From NCBI GenBank assembly GCA_910579755.1, contig CAJTVB010000039.1:1-25662 (forward strand): a stretch of 25,662 nucleotides of DNA, read 5' to 3'. The notes beneath the pieces are model-generated. The model was not told the DNA's origin. It worked only from the letters and a program-made list of their open reading frames with translations, and ran no database searches. A program made the position numbers and the translations under genes. How positions within the stretch are numbered: the first letter of the stretch is position 1; each line of letters opens with the position of its first letter. Below, one piece after another: positions 1 to 8,750 of this stretch. This DNA comes from an uncultured Acetatifactor sp. (lineage in GTDB: Bacteria; Bacillota; Clostridia; Lachnospirales; Lachnospiraceae).

Positions 1-49
1 AAATTTGCTTGGAAAGCGCATAAATACTGGCTTCCTAAAGTTCATTTCA

Positions 50-1342
50 TCACTCAAACTCAATGGTGGCCGGGGGCTTCGGACTCATATCATAACAAAC
101 CCGGTTGACGCCCGGCACCTCTGCCAGAATGCGGTTCGTTATTTTCTCCAGCACCTCCCAGTCCACCTTCTCCACGGAAGCCGTCATAGCGTCCACCGTG
201 TTGATGGCCCGCAGAATCACCATGTACTCAAACACACGCGCATTATTTTTCATTCCTACAGACTTAAAGTCAGGCACTACAGTAAAATACTGCCACACCT
301 TTTTATCCAGCCCGGCCTTTGCAAACTCTTCCCGGAGGATCGCATCGGATTCCCGCACTGCCTCCAGACGGTCTCTGGTGATGGCGCCCAGGCACCTCAC
401 CCCCAGCCCGGGACCGGGGAACGGCTGACGATAAACCATATCATGGGGCAGTCCCAGCTCTACGCCGCAGGCGCGCACCTCATCTTTGAAAAGCTGTTTC
501 AAGGGCTCCACCAGCGCAAACTTCAGATCCTCCGGCAGACCGCCCACATTGTGATGAGATTTAACCATCTTTGCGGTCTTTGTGCCGCTCTCGATAATGT
601 CAGGATAGATGGTGCCCTGTCCCAGGAAATCGATTCCCTCCAGCTTTCTGGCCTCTTCCTCAAATACGCGGATAAATTCTCCGCCGATAATCTTGCGCTT
701 CTGCTCCGGATCGGAAACTCCGGCAAGCTTTCCCAAGAAACGCTCGGAGGCATCCACATAGACCAGATTGGCGTGAAGCTCATCCCGGAATACTTTTACC
801 ACACTCTCGGATTCGTTTTTGCGCATCAATCCATGGTTCACATGGACACATACCAGCTGTTGGCCTACAGCCCGGATAAGCAGAGCCGCCACCACCGAGG
901 AATCCACTCCCCCGGACAGCGCCAGCAACACCTTTTTGTCCCCCACCTGGCGGCGTACCAGCTCCACCTGGTCTGCAATAAAATTCTTCATATTCCAGTT
1001 AGCTTCCGCTTTGCATTCCTCAAAAAGAAATGTTTTCAGTATTTCCTGATCCGGAAGCTCCTGGTATTTGACAGCACATCGAGACTGAGGATAGTCCACA
1101 GAAATCACAGGAAGCCCCAGTTGGTATATCTCCGGCCTTACCTCCACTGCCTGTCCGTCCACCACGCGGTTCTCGCCGCCGTTTAATATGATACCTTTTA
1201 CATTGGGAAGAGCCTTCAGCTCCTGTCCGGTAATATCATGAGGATGTATCTCGCTGTACACACCCAGATCACGGATCATTCGGGCGATCACAGTATTCTG
1301 TGTGCTGCCCAGATCCAGAATCACAATCATATCCTGTTTCAT
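50..1342 (-). CDS. guaA: GMP synthase with reduced glutaminase domain
   Basis: Makes GMP from XMP, ATP and an ammonia source in the cytosol (last step of guanine nucleotide synthesis). The 430-residue product has the ATP-pyrophosphatase P-loop SGGVDSS (about 143-149), PFPGPGLGVR (307-316) and the C-terminal dimerisation domain ending KPPATIEFE, so the synthetase half looks complete. The N-terminal class I glutaminase half is only about 110 residues instead of about 190. It starts normally (VILDLGS, then ILNGGEN) but at the usual GICYG nucleophile it reads ISVDYPQS and runs almost directly to the domain end ILKTFLFEEC. The catalytic Cys and the later His-Glu pair are absent. The ATG at 1342 is chosen because AAGGAG lies 10 bases upstream; the in-frame ATG at 1369 has no such site. 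It probably uses free ammonia or a separate glutaminase. Identification is very sure, the ammonia source is inferred. Confidence 0.93.
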   Translation of the reverse strand: MKQDMIVILDLGSTQNTVIARMIRDLGVYSEIHPHDITGQELKALPNVKGIILNGGENRVVDGQAVEVRPEIYQLGLPVISVDYPQSRCAVKYQELPDQEILKTFLFEECKAEANWNMKNFIADQVELVRRQVGDKKVLLALSGGVDSSVVAALLIRAVGQQLVCVHVNHGLMRKNESESVVKVFRDELHANLVYVDASERFLGKLAGVSDPEQKRKIIGGEFIRVFEEEARKLEGIDFLGQGTIYPDIIESGTKTAKMVKSHHNVGGLPEDLKFALVEPLKQLFKDEVRACGVELGLPHDMVYRQPFPGPGLGVRCLGAITRDRLEAVRESDAILREEFAKAGLDKKVWQYFTVVPDFKSVGMKNNARVFEYMVILRAINTVDAMTASVEKVDWEVLEKITNRILAEVPGVNRVCYDMSPKPPATIEFE

Positions 1343-1378
1343 AAGCTGTATTCTCCTTATCCGGTTCATTTTTCATTC

Positions 1379-1407
1379 ATTGTACCGGACTTTCCAGGTT
1401 TTGTCGA
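1379..1407 (-). promoter_or_regulatory. Sigma-A promoter of guaA
   Basis: On the minus strand a TCGACA -35 box (1402-1407) and a TACAAT -10 box (1379-1384) are separated by exactly 17 bases. Transcription would start near 1372, leaving a leader of about 30 bases before the guaA start, too short for a purine riboswitch. Confidence 0.7.
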
Positions 1408-1498
1408 GAGCTTCTGCAGATAAATATTTACTCTTTCTGCAGCGTTAGTTAATTCACGGCTTCGCCGCAAATAGTAACGTTCGATCCTGATCCTTTAA

Positions 1499-1895
1499 CA
1501 AAGAACCTTTGATTTTGTCAAAGAATCCTGTGAAGAAATCGCCCTATATGCCGGACAGGGTATCCGTCTAATCGGAGAGCTTGTCCCTTACATGCATGGC
1601 TGGCGTAATTACTCAAATCAAGCCTTTGCCGAAATTCTGGATACTGCAGAAGCCTTCCATATGACAGTCAATTACCATACCCTGCCGGACGAACAGGCAG
1701 AAATGGACAAAATGGCTGCGGCACATCCAAACGTCACTTTTATTGCAGCGCACCCCGGGGAGCGTGAAAATTACGAAAAACATCTGCAACCCACGTATGT
1801 ACGTGCAGGCTGTTCTGCAGGAAAAGCTGACGGAAAACCAGATGGAGCTGATATTCCATAAAAATGCCCAGCGGATTTTGGGCATAACACTGTAA
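1499..1895 (+). pseudogene. Amidohydrolase-family remnant (frameshifted, 5' truncated)
   Basis: The frame opens just after a stop at 1496 and reads like the inside of a TIM-barrel amidohydrolase (Amidohydro_2 type): GIRLIGELVPYMHGW, then VNYHTLPDE, then VTFIAAHPGE. It has no start codon with a ribosome site; the first ATG (1592) is inside the homologous stretch. After about 1785 the frame loses family character and stops at 1861. A different frame then picks up a typical family C-terminus, MELIFHKNAQRILGITL, ending at TAA 1893-1895. So the 5' half is missing and the tail is in another frame after a short deletion. Non-functional. The family is judged from motifs only. Confidence 0.6.
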
Positions 1896-1933
1896 AAAGA
1901 ATCCCGGCCCGCAAACCAGTTCAGGACCGGGAT
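1893..1933 (-). terminator. Rho-independent terminator of the hybrid-kinase operon
   Basis: Reading the minus strand just past the kinase stop, ATCCCGGTCC pairs with GGGCCGGGAT across a 13-base loop and is followed by a run of five T. It lies 6 bases beyond the end of the 1939-5883 gene. Confidence 0.8.
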
Positions 1934-1938
1934 CTCTC

Positions 1939-4900
1939 CTAATGCTCTCCGCCTCCCCGGATCACCTCCGCCAGGGTCCGGTACAGCTTCTCCACCTCCA
2001 CAGGCTTGGACAAATGACCGTTCATGCCGCATTCCACCGACTTTTTCAGGTCATCGTCAAAGGCATTGGCGGACATGGCCACAATGGGGATGGTGCGGCA
2101 ATCCGGCCTATCCATTCCCCGGATAGCCCGGGTAGCCTCCAGGCCATCCATCACCGGCATCATAATGTCCATCAGAATCACATCATAGGTACCGGGGGGT
2201 GTAGTGCGGATACGCTCCACGGCCTCCGCGCCGTTACAGGCCAGCTCCACCTTGAAATTCCGCTCCTCCAGCAGGCTCTGGGCAATCTCCGCATTCAGCT
2301 CATTATCCTCCACCACCAAAATCCGGAAGCCCTCAAAGGAAATCTCCTCCTCCGAGACCGGCGTTTCGCATACTTCACCCGGCTTCAAAGGAATCATGAA
2401 GCTGAAGGTACTTCCTTCACCCGGCTCGCTTTCCAGCTTGATATGACTCCCCATCATCTGCACCAGACGGCTGCTGATGGAAAGCCCCAGCCCTGTTCCC
2501 TGCTGCTTGGACGGGTTCACGCCGGAGGCCTGCTCAAAGGATCGGAACACTCTCTGCTGATCCTCTTTGGGAATCCCGATACCCGTATCCCGTACCGCAA
2601 AATACACAAAAATCTCATCTCCGCTCTTTGCATCTGCCGGCTGCTCCTGCACCGTCAAGGTGACTCTGCCATACTCAGGCGTAAATTTAACCGCATTGCC
2701 CAGCAGATTGATCAGCACCTGGCTGATTCTCATGCTGTCCGCCTCAAACCATCTGTTGGTAAGACTAATATTTTGGATGAATTCAATATTTTTTGCCGTC
2801 GCCTGAGGTGCGATCAGCTCCTTCACGGTATCCAGCATTTCATTCATATCAAAGGAAACCGGCTCCAGCTTCATCTTGCCGCTCTCGATCCTGGACATAT
2901 CCAGAATATCATTGATCAGCCCCAGCAGGTAGTTTGACGAGGACTGAATCTTCTGAAGGCAGTCAATGATCCGCTCCGGCTCCTGATTCTGCTGCAGAGC
3001 AATGGCCGTCATACCGATGATTCCGTTCATGGGAGTTCGAATCTCATGACTCATACGGGACAGGAAATCCGACTTCGCCTTACTGGCTATGTCATGCTGG
3101 CGTTGGTTCAGCTGCCCCTGTACCACCCTGCCCAGCTCAGCCAGATTCTGGTACTCCTCGGCGTTTTCCAGGATTTCCGGCTCCAGCCCCAGAATACAAA
3201 TGTTGCCCATATAGGTTCCGCTGTCATACATTGGCAGCACCACCCCGGACTGCCCCGGCTCCACGCTCAGGAAAATCTGAACCCGTGCCTGTCTGCTGTC
3301 TGATGCCGAAAAATACCGCACCTCCTCCTGCCCCATCCAGTCATGGAAGGCCTTTATCTCTTCTTCCGTATATTGTCTCACGTTCTCGCTGACCGCTTCC
3401 CGGGTCCTGTGCCACTGGTATTCCAGATAATTGGTATTAAAGTCAGCCCGCAGCACGGACACCAGCACGCTGTCTGCCTCATAGACCTTTCCGATCTTTC
3501 GAATCATCAAACTCATCTGCGCGGCAAAATCCTCTCCCTTACCAAACAGATTCAGCGCCAGACTCACAAGGCTCACATCCTCCTCATAATCCAGGGTGTT
3601 TATTTCACGCCCCTGCAGCGGCGGAAGTTTCTTTCGTTCCGATTCCGGAACATCACTGAAAAAGCCATACTGCCTTCCCGCTCCGGGCACCACAAGGCTT
3701 CGGGCCAGAACTGCCATGCGGATGAGCCTTTCCACGCTTTCCTCTCCTTCTGCCCGGGCCAGGCCGGCCTGCATTTCCACATGGAACATTTCCGCGTCCA
3801 CAGCGGCGGCCACTTTTCTCTGCAGCTCCTTCACAAATTCTGCCGCATACTCCCCTGCCGGGTCCCCCAGCCAGACTGCAAATTCTTCTCCGTTCAGACG
3901 AATGGCCTCTACAGAGGCCCCGGTCCGCCCGGCAAGCTCCTCACAGCAGCTGCGGATCAGATTTCCTGTCTCCTCCAGAATCAAATCACCGAATACAATA
4001 CCGTTTTTCTTATTAGCCTCCTTCAGCCCATGCAGGAACAGATCTGCCATAACCCCGCCGTCCCGGCTCTTTCTGCACTTCCGCAGGCACTTCATGCCGG
4101 CGTCAAAGGCATAAAGACCCGTAACGCCGTCCATCATATTTTTCCGAAGCTGTTTTTCCTCTCTCTCCTTCTGCTCCTGAATATCCCGGATGCTGCCCAC
4201 CAGTTTCCACCGTTTTCCATCCGTGTCGTAGACAGCAGTGCCTGTCAGCGCCACCCATGCATACTCCGCATCCACAGGCCACTTCAGGCGGAATTCCGCA
4301 TACAGCATATCTTCCCTGCTCTGAAGCACCTGGATGACCCGGTCTCTGTCCTCTTCATAAATATGTATAGGATTGATAAATCCGCTCACAAATTCCTCGC
4401 ACTGCCAGCATCCGCTCATGGTGCTGTGGTTTACAATATCCAGCGTATGCTTGTGTATATCATAAGAGAAAAAGATGTCTTTGCTGGACTCTAAGGCCAC
4501 CCGATAACGCTCCTTTTCCTCCAGAAGGACATTTTCCGCCTCCTTCTGCCTGTCTGTGAGATCCTTTACCACATTGTGCAGAGCATCGATCTCCAGAATG
4601 TTGGAGGGACGAAACTCCAAGAGTCCTGCGCTTCCCCGGCTGATACACTGCATCAGCCGCTGAACCGGCCTGGTCAGATGCCTCACCAGAAAGTAGATAC
4701 CCAACACACCGAAAGTCAATCCAATCAAAACCGCAGCCACCATCCACACGTAAAGCTGCCGGCTCATTCCAAAGAGATCCTCTTCCGTATTCAGCCCGAT
4801 CAGAACCCAGTCAGTATTATCATAGGGCACGTTATTGCTGTACAGCTTCAGAGGGCGGACCACTCCATAGATTGGTCTGTCGTTCATCCGAATGTCCTGC

Positions 4901-5883
4901 ACCCGCAGAAGATTGTCGAAACGTGACTCCTGCAGAAAAAAGGAATCTCCATAAGCACATACCATATTGCATAGAATTCCCTTTCCCACCAGCGGATAAA
5001 AGCTGCCGTCGCCCCGCCGGACTGCCAGCAAATACCCGGACTGCTGAGAATCGTTCAGCTCTGCCACCGGAAAATAGTCATACAGCTTTCTGCCGGAAAT
5101 CTCCACTCCCAGCACGGCGTATACCTGGCCCTCATATCGAAGAGGCAGCGAATATGTAATCATCTCATAGGAATCCACAGCGTCCTTCTCCAGCTTAAAA
5201 GAAAGCGACCAATACCCCAGGTCCTCGGTGTCCGCATCCCCATATTTCTCTCCGGCTCTCCAGGGCTCATAAAAAAAGTCATCCGACGAATCCTGTCCCT
5301 GTCCCGCCATGGCAAACCTGGTAGTCCAATAGGTATCCAGCGGAATATTCCAGGTTCTGGAGAGCTGCTTGCTTCCCCTTTCCAACAGCATATCCGTATA
5401 GTTGGCAGGACTGGTATCCGGATCGGAATCTCTGATAAAAAATCCGTCATACTCTCCCGCCTCCTGCATATTTTTTCCTGTCAAAATAACAAAGATGCCC
5501 GTGGTATGATTACCTCTCAGCGTATCCAGGCATTCCGGAAAAAACCGTTCCAGCAGCCTGCTCCTCAGTTCTTCCGAATCATGCAGCTCTTCCGGCCCCA
5601 GGCCTTCTTCCTTCAGCAGCTGCCTCAGAATTTCATTCAGGGCGGCTTCCTGTTCCCGAACAGCCGCCCAACGCTGATTCATATCATTCTGCAGGATCAC
5701 GCCCCTGTTTTCCACCATCCGGCTCATCATACCGCCGGAATATTTCTCCAGCATGTCCGTGGTTCTGCGAATCACCAATGTGCCGATGGTGATAACGCTC
5801 TGAATCAGCATAATGAGAATCAAGGGAATCATAAAGATCCTGAATATAGTTGCCTTTTTCCTTTTTTTCTTTCTACCGTCCAT
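1939..5883 (-). CDS. Hybrid sensor histidine kinase/response regulator
   Basis: A 1314-residue membrane-bound hybrid kinase. Domain order: cytoplasmic basic N-terminus, TM1 (about 13-38), large extracellular dCache-like sensor (about 40-375), TM2 (378-400), HAMP (400-450), PAS (about 455-570), a degenerate GGDEF domain (585-735), a GAF-like domain (765-920), HisKA with SHEIRTPMNG (phospho-His 946), HATPase with the N box NLLGNAVKFT (1059-1068), DTGIGIP (1099) and GTGLGLS (1129), and a C-terminal receiver with phospho-acceptor Asp1239 in LMDIMMP and Lys1293. The GGDEF signature reads NGEEF at 664-668, so cyclase activity is unlikely. No DNA-binding output domain is present; phosphate probably moves to a partner encoded elsewhere. 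The start lies 7 bases after the stop of the sugar-binding lipoprotein gene, so the two are co-transcribed and the lipoprotein is the likely signal carrier. The ribosome site (GGGA) is weak, suggesting coupled translation. Confidence 0.9.
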   Translation of the reverse strand: MDGRKKKRKKATIFRIFMIPLILIMLIQSVITIGTLVIRRTTDMLEKYSGGMMSRMVENRGVILQNDMNQRWAAVREQEAALNEILRQLLKEEGLGPEELHDSEELRSRLLERFFPECLDTLRGNHTTGIFVILTGKNMQEAGEYDGFFIRDSDPDTSPANYTDMLLERGSKQLSRTWNIPLDTYWTTRFAMAGQGQDSSDDFFYEPWRAGEKYGDADTEDLGYWSLSFKLEKDAVDSYEMITYSLPLRYEGQVYAVLGVEISGRKLYDYFPVAELNDSQQSGYLLAVRRGDGSFYPLVGKGILCNMVCAYGDSFFLQESRFDNLLRVQDIRMNDRPIYGVVRPLKLYSNNVPYDNTDWVLIGLNTEEDLFGMSRQLYVWMVAAVLIGLTFGVLGIYFLVRHLTRPVQRLMQCISRGSAGLLEFRPSNILEIDALHNVVKDLTDRQKEAENVLLEEKERYRVALESSKDIFFSYDIHKHTLDIVNHSTMSGCWQCEEFVSGFINPIHIYEEDRDRVIQVLQSREDMLYAEFRLKWPVDAEYAWVALTGTAVYDTDGKRWKLVGSIRDIQEQKEREEKQLRKNMMDGVTGLYAFDAGMKCLRKCRKSRDGGVMADLFLHGLKEANKKNGIVFGDLILEETGNLIRSCCEELAGRTGASVEAIRLNGEEFAVWLGDPAGEYAAEFVKELQRKVAAAVDAEMFHVEMQAGLARAEGEESVERLIRMAVLARSLVVPGAGRQYGFFSDVPESERKKLPPLQGREINTLDYEEDVSLVSLALNLFGKGEDFAAQMSLMIRKIGKVYEADSVLVSVLRADFNTNYLEYQWHRTREAVSENVRQYTEEEIKAFHDWMGQEEVRYFSASDSRQARVQIFLSVEPGQSGVVLPMYDSGTYMGNICILGLEPEILENAEEYQNLAELGRVVQGQLNQRQHDIASKAKSDFLSRMSHEIRTPMNGIIGMTAIALQQNQEPERIIDCLQKIQSSSNYLLGLINDILDMSRIESGKMKLEPVSFDMNEMLDTVKELIAPQATAKNIEFIQNISLTNRWFEADSMRISQVLINLLGNAVKFTPEYGRVTLTVQEQPADAKSGDEIFVYFAVRDTGIGIPKEDQQRVFRSFEQASGVNPSKQQGTGLGLSISSRLVQMMGSHIKLESEPGEGSTFSFMIPLKPGEVCETPVSEEEISFEGFRILVVEDNELNAEIAQSLLEERNFKVELACNGAEAVERIRTTPPGTYDVILMDIMMPVMDGLEATRAIRGMDRPDCRTIPIVAMSANAFDDDLKKSVECGMNGHLSKPVEVEKLYRTLAEVIRGGGEH

Positions 5884-5890
5884 GTTGTCC

Positions 5891-7345
5891 CTACTTGCCT
5901 GCTGCAGACTTTAATGCATCGCAAAATGAAGTGTACCATTCCTCAAAAGCTTCCTCCGTCACATATGGGGCGGAAGCTTCTTCCAGACTCATTCCCTGCT
6001 CCATTGCCGCCGTCACCCGGGCTCTGTCCTGAGCCGCCCGGTCCGCCAGATGATACTCCAGCACCTTTCTGGCAGCGGAACCGTTCGCGAAGCCCTTATT
6101 GGTATACAGCGTCAGCTCCTCCATACGGGCAAAAACCGCTGTCAGGCAGTCATAAGTCTTCGGCGCCACCGACAGCTGACGCTCAGCGATCACCTGATCC
6201 AGCTTCTGTGTGCTGTTGGCTTCCTTCCTCACCGGCAGATACCCGGAAACACTGCCGAACTGCAGATTATTTTCCGTCTCTGTAAACCATTTCAGAAACT
6301 CCACCGAAGCATATTCATGCTTTTCATCGGATTTACTGACTACCATGCCTGCCCCCTGCTGCACGGCATAAGGCTCCCCGCCCTGAAACACCGGCGCCGG
6401 CATTACAATATAGTCAATGGCATAGCTGAGATCATCCTGTTCCACCTGATTGGGAAAATACATGGCAGAAGAAGTAGATCCCGTATAGGCCAGCAGGTCT
6501 CCCGTCTTCACGTCATCCGAGCGGAAGGAGCCATAAGCCCCAAAATATCCCTTCACCATGGGAACATAATAGTTTTCCCAGAGACGGTAAAGCTCCTCCC
6601 GGGGTGTATGCAGAGTCATCTCTCCGTTTTCCACATGAAAAATCTCCACTCCCAGCTGACGCATTCCAATGATGAAATAATTGGCCACGGCATCCCGTCC
6701 ATAAAAAGCCCTGCCGTCCCCCGGCACATCAGGCGTCAGATCATCCGTCCACTGGTAATAAGCCTGCGCCACAGCCGTCACGCCCTCCATGGTCTCTAAA
6801 TCCTCCAGCGTGACACCTGTCTGTGCGGCAAAGGGTTCCCAATCCGTCTTATTGATCATCATGATTTCCGTACACTTGGCCGTGGGAAATATCCTCAAAG
6901 TGCCGTCGGCGGCGATCCGCCCCTCTTCGATGTAGGAATCCACATATTTTTCCAGATCACTCTCCTCCAGATAAGCCGACAGGTCTGCCAGCGCTCCCGC
7001 CTGCTCCACCTCATAAGCGGTATCCGCGTAAGATGAGAAAATATCCGGCATAAGATCCGCCCCCACCTTTCCGGCAATGGCATCTCTCACCGCCGTCTCC
7101 AGGTCGTTCACAGAACCCTGGCTGTAGCTCTGTACGAAAATCCCCTTTTCCTTCCCCACAGTATTGTTAAACTCTTCCACCAAAGCATCAAATGCCGCCT
7201 GCTGAGAGCCGTTATAATAATGCCAGACAGTCAATGAAACCGGATCCCTGGGATCCAGCGGACTCTTATTTCCGCATCCTGTCAGGGCTGCCGCAAGCGC
7301 TGCCGTCAGGCATAATATTGGAACTGCTTTACTTCTGCTTTTCAT
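5891..7345 (-). CDS. Extracellular sugar-binding lipoprotein (ABC family 1 SBP)
   Basis: A 484-residue solute-binding protein. It has a lipoprotein signal peptide: basic N-terminus, hydrophobic stretch, lipobox LTGC with Cys24 as lipid anchor. The mature part begins like family 1 carbohydrate binders (SLTVWHYYNG, then FNNTVGKEKGI). Later parts typical of the family include DIFSSYADTAYEV, LLAYTGSTSSAMY and VEFLKWFTE. It should sit on the outer face of the membrane and bind a sugar or oligosaccharide. ABC permease genes are not adjacent; the next gene, 7 bases on, is a hybrid histidine kinase with a large extracellular sensor. A sensing role, presenting ligand to the kinase, is therefore as likely as transport; the transporter could also be elsewhere. 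Start is supported by GGAAGGGA upstream of the ATG and a strong promoter. Confidence 0.88.
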   Translation of the reverse strand: MKSRSKAVPILCLTAALAAALTGCGNKSPLDPRDPVSLTVWHYYNGSQQAAFDALVEEFNNTVGKEKGIFVQSYSQGSVNDLETAVRDAIAGKVGADLMPDIFSSYADTAYEVEQAGALADLSAYLEESDLEKYVDSYIEEGRIAADGTLRIFPTAKCTEIMMINKTDWEPFAAQTGVTLEDLETMEGVTAVAQAYYQWTDDLTPDVPGDGRAFYGRDAVANYFIIGMRQLGVEIFHVENGEMTLHTPREELYRLWENYYVPMVKGYFGAYGSFRSDDVKTGDLLAYTGSTSSAMYFPNQVEQDDLSYAIDYIVMPAPVFQGGEPYAVQQGAGMVVSKSDEKHEYASVEFLKWFTETENNLQFGSVSGYLPVRKEANSTQKLDQVIAERQLSVAPKTYDCLTAVFARMEELTLYTNKGFANGSAARKVLEYHLADRAAQDRARVTAAMEQGMSLEEASAPYVTEEAFEEWYTSFCDALKSAAGK

Positions 7346-7413
7346 ATTTTTGTCCCTTCCGCCTCCACTCTGATTCCCCCGACCCTTTTCCCGCGAAAAA
7401 GGCCTGTTTCTTC

Positions 7414-7442
7414 ATTGTAGCATACGCCTTCTGCATTTTCAA
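7414..7442 (-). promoter_or_regulatory. Sigma-A promoter of the SBP/hybrid-kinase operon
   Basis: On the minus strand TTGAAA (7437-7442), a 17-base spacer and TACAAT (7414-7419) form a near-consensus promoter about 70 bases upstream of the lipoprotein start. A TG two bases before the -10 hexamer adds an extended -10 element. Confidence 0.75.
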
Positions 7443-7712
7443 TATGGCAGATTCGGAAAGACTATATTCCGTCAATGTCTTGGTTGCCTTTCACGGAGTC
7501 TGCCGGCCTGCCGCTTCCTATTTTCTGCAGGCAAGCAAAAAGGCTGACCCCGCCGCAAACACCGCCGATACCGCCAGACCGCCCTAGCACTGCAGCCCAC
7601 ATGGGATAACGTCTGCCCATGGAAACCATGAAATATCCTCGGCAAAGCACCTCCTCCCCATGCCCCCGAATCATGAAGCCCAAGCGCTTTCTTTCTCTCC
7701 GGCCAAAGAAGT
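7443..7712. other. Intergenic stretch with no recognisable gene
   Basis: Between the YesM-type kinase stop and the lipoprotein promoter. A 55-codon minus-strand reading frame from 7629 to 7462 has a plausible GAGGA ribosome site and one weakly hydrophobic segment, but no recognisable family. A response regulator normally sits beside a YesM-type kinase, and none is found here. Confidence 0.4.
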
Positions 7713-8750
7713 TCAGACGGGAATGGTGACCATTACCTTAGTTCCTTTCCCTTGAGCGCTTTTGATCCGGACACCAAAATCCTCCCCGTAGGCAAGACGG
7801 ATCCGCTCATCCACACTACGGATTCCGAATCCTGCTTCAGGACGATCCGCTTCCAGGTATCTTACCTTGTCCTCAGACATCCCCGGCCCATCGTCCTCCA
7901 CCTCAAAGCAGATTACATCCTGTCTGCGGTACAGGCGGATAAAAATATGCAGAACTCCGGACTCTGTGCCCATAGCATGATTCACTGCGTTTTCTACAAA
8001 GGGCTGCAGAATCAGCTTCAGCGTTTTGTAAGGGTACAGCTCCTCGTCCAATTCATATACTTCCTGAAACTGGTCTCCAAAGCGCATATGCTGTACGGCA
8101 ATATAATGGCGGGTGATCTCCAGTTCGTTTCTAATCAGGATATATTTCATTCCCTTATTCAGGGATATCCGATAAAAGGACGACAGGTGGTCGATAAGGG
8201 AACTGATTTGAGCATCACCTCTCCGGATAGCCAAAGAAGCGATGGCTGAAAGAGTGTTATAGAGAAAATGAGGATTAATCTGGCTTTGCAGAGCATACAG
8301 CTCTGCATCTCTTCTGGAAAGTTCTTTATGATACAGCTCCTGCACCAGCCCCTCCAGACGCTCCGTCATATTATTTACGGTCCTGGAAAGCTGTTCAATC
8401 TCGTCATTTCCGCGGATCTGAATACGCCCTTTAAAATCCCCCGACTGGATCTTGGCTGTCTGCGCTGCCAGGCTTCGGATCCGGCCGTTGAAATAGCCGG
8501 AAATCAGCAGAACCATTCCCAGCGCAAGCAACAGACTGGCCCCTGCGATGCCCAAAATGTTGCGCACGCCGTCTCTGGTCTCCTTCAAAATATCCTCCAG
8601 GGGAATCAAGGCCACAGTCCCCCATCCCTGATCCATACGGTTGTAAACCATCAGACACTGCTCCCCACCTGCTTCCGTAATCAGCCGCCCCTCCCTCCCC
8701 TCCGGCAGCTGAACTCCTATCAGCTGTGGCGGGAGCGAGGAGGTCTTTCT
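7713..8750 (-). pseudogene. YesM/LytS-type sensor histidine kinase, 5' truncated
   Basis: What remains is the end of the extracellular sensor, one membrane segment (about residues 33-53 from the first ATG at 8651), HAMP (54-105), a His_kinase domain with NPHFLYN (phospho-His 128), an HATPase with PFVENAVNHAM (217-227), DDGPG (253) and GFGIRSVDERI (274). Members of this family normally carry an N-terminal membrane segment and about 250-300 extracellular residues first; both are missing. The frame stays open and kinase-like upstream of 8651 (IGVQLPEGREGRLITEAGGE) but meets a stop at 8751-8753. There it abuts a divergent beta-galactosidase that also lacks its 5' end. No start with a convincing ribosome site remains, so I call it a pseudogene, although the catalytic core is unbroken. 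Confidence 0.75.

Noticed and set aside
5..1186. Long plus-strand open frame opposite guaA (and others opposite the hybrid kinase, feoB, MATE and SBP genes)
   Set aside because: Shadows of real minus-strand genes: no ribosome sites, no recognisable domains, and composition set by the opposite strand's codons.
1343..1380. Purine riboswitch before guaA
   Set aside because: The predicted transcript start leaves only about 30 bases of leader, too short for the aptamer.
1412..1442. Direct repeat TTCTGCAG twice, 15 bases apart, upstream of the guaA promoter
   Set aside because: Too short and isolated to claim an operator.
7462..7629. Small 55-residue minus-strand protein with a GAGGA site
   Set aside because: No family resemblance, only one weakly hydrophobic Gly-rich segment, and it overlaps the region upstream of the SBP promoter; kept only as a note on the intergenic stretch.
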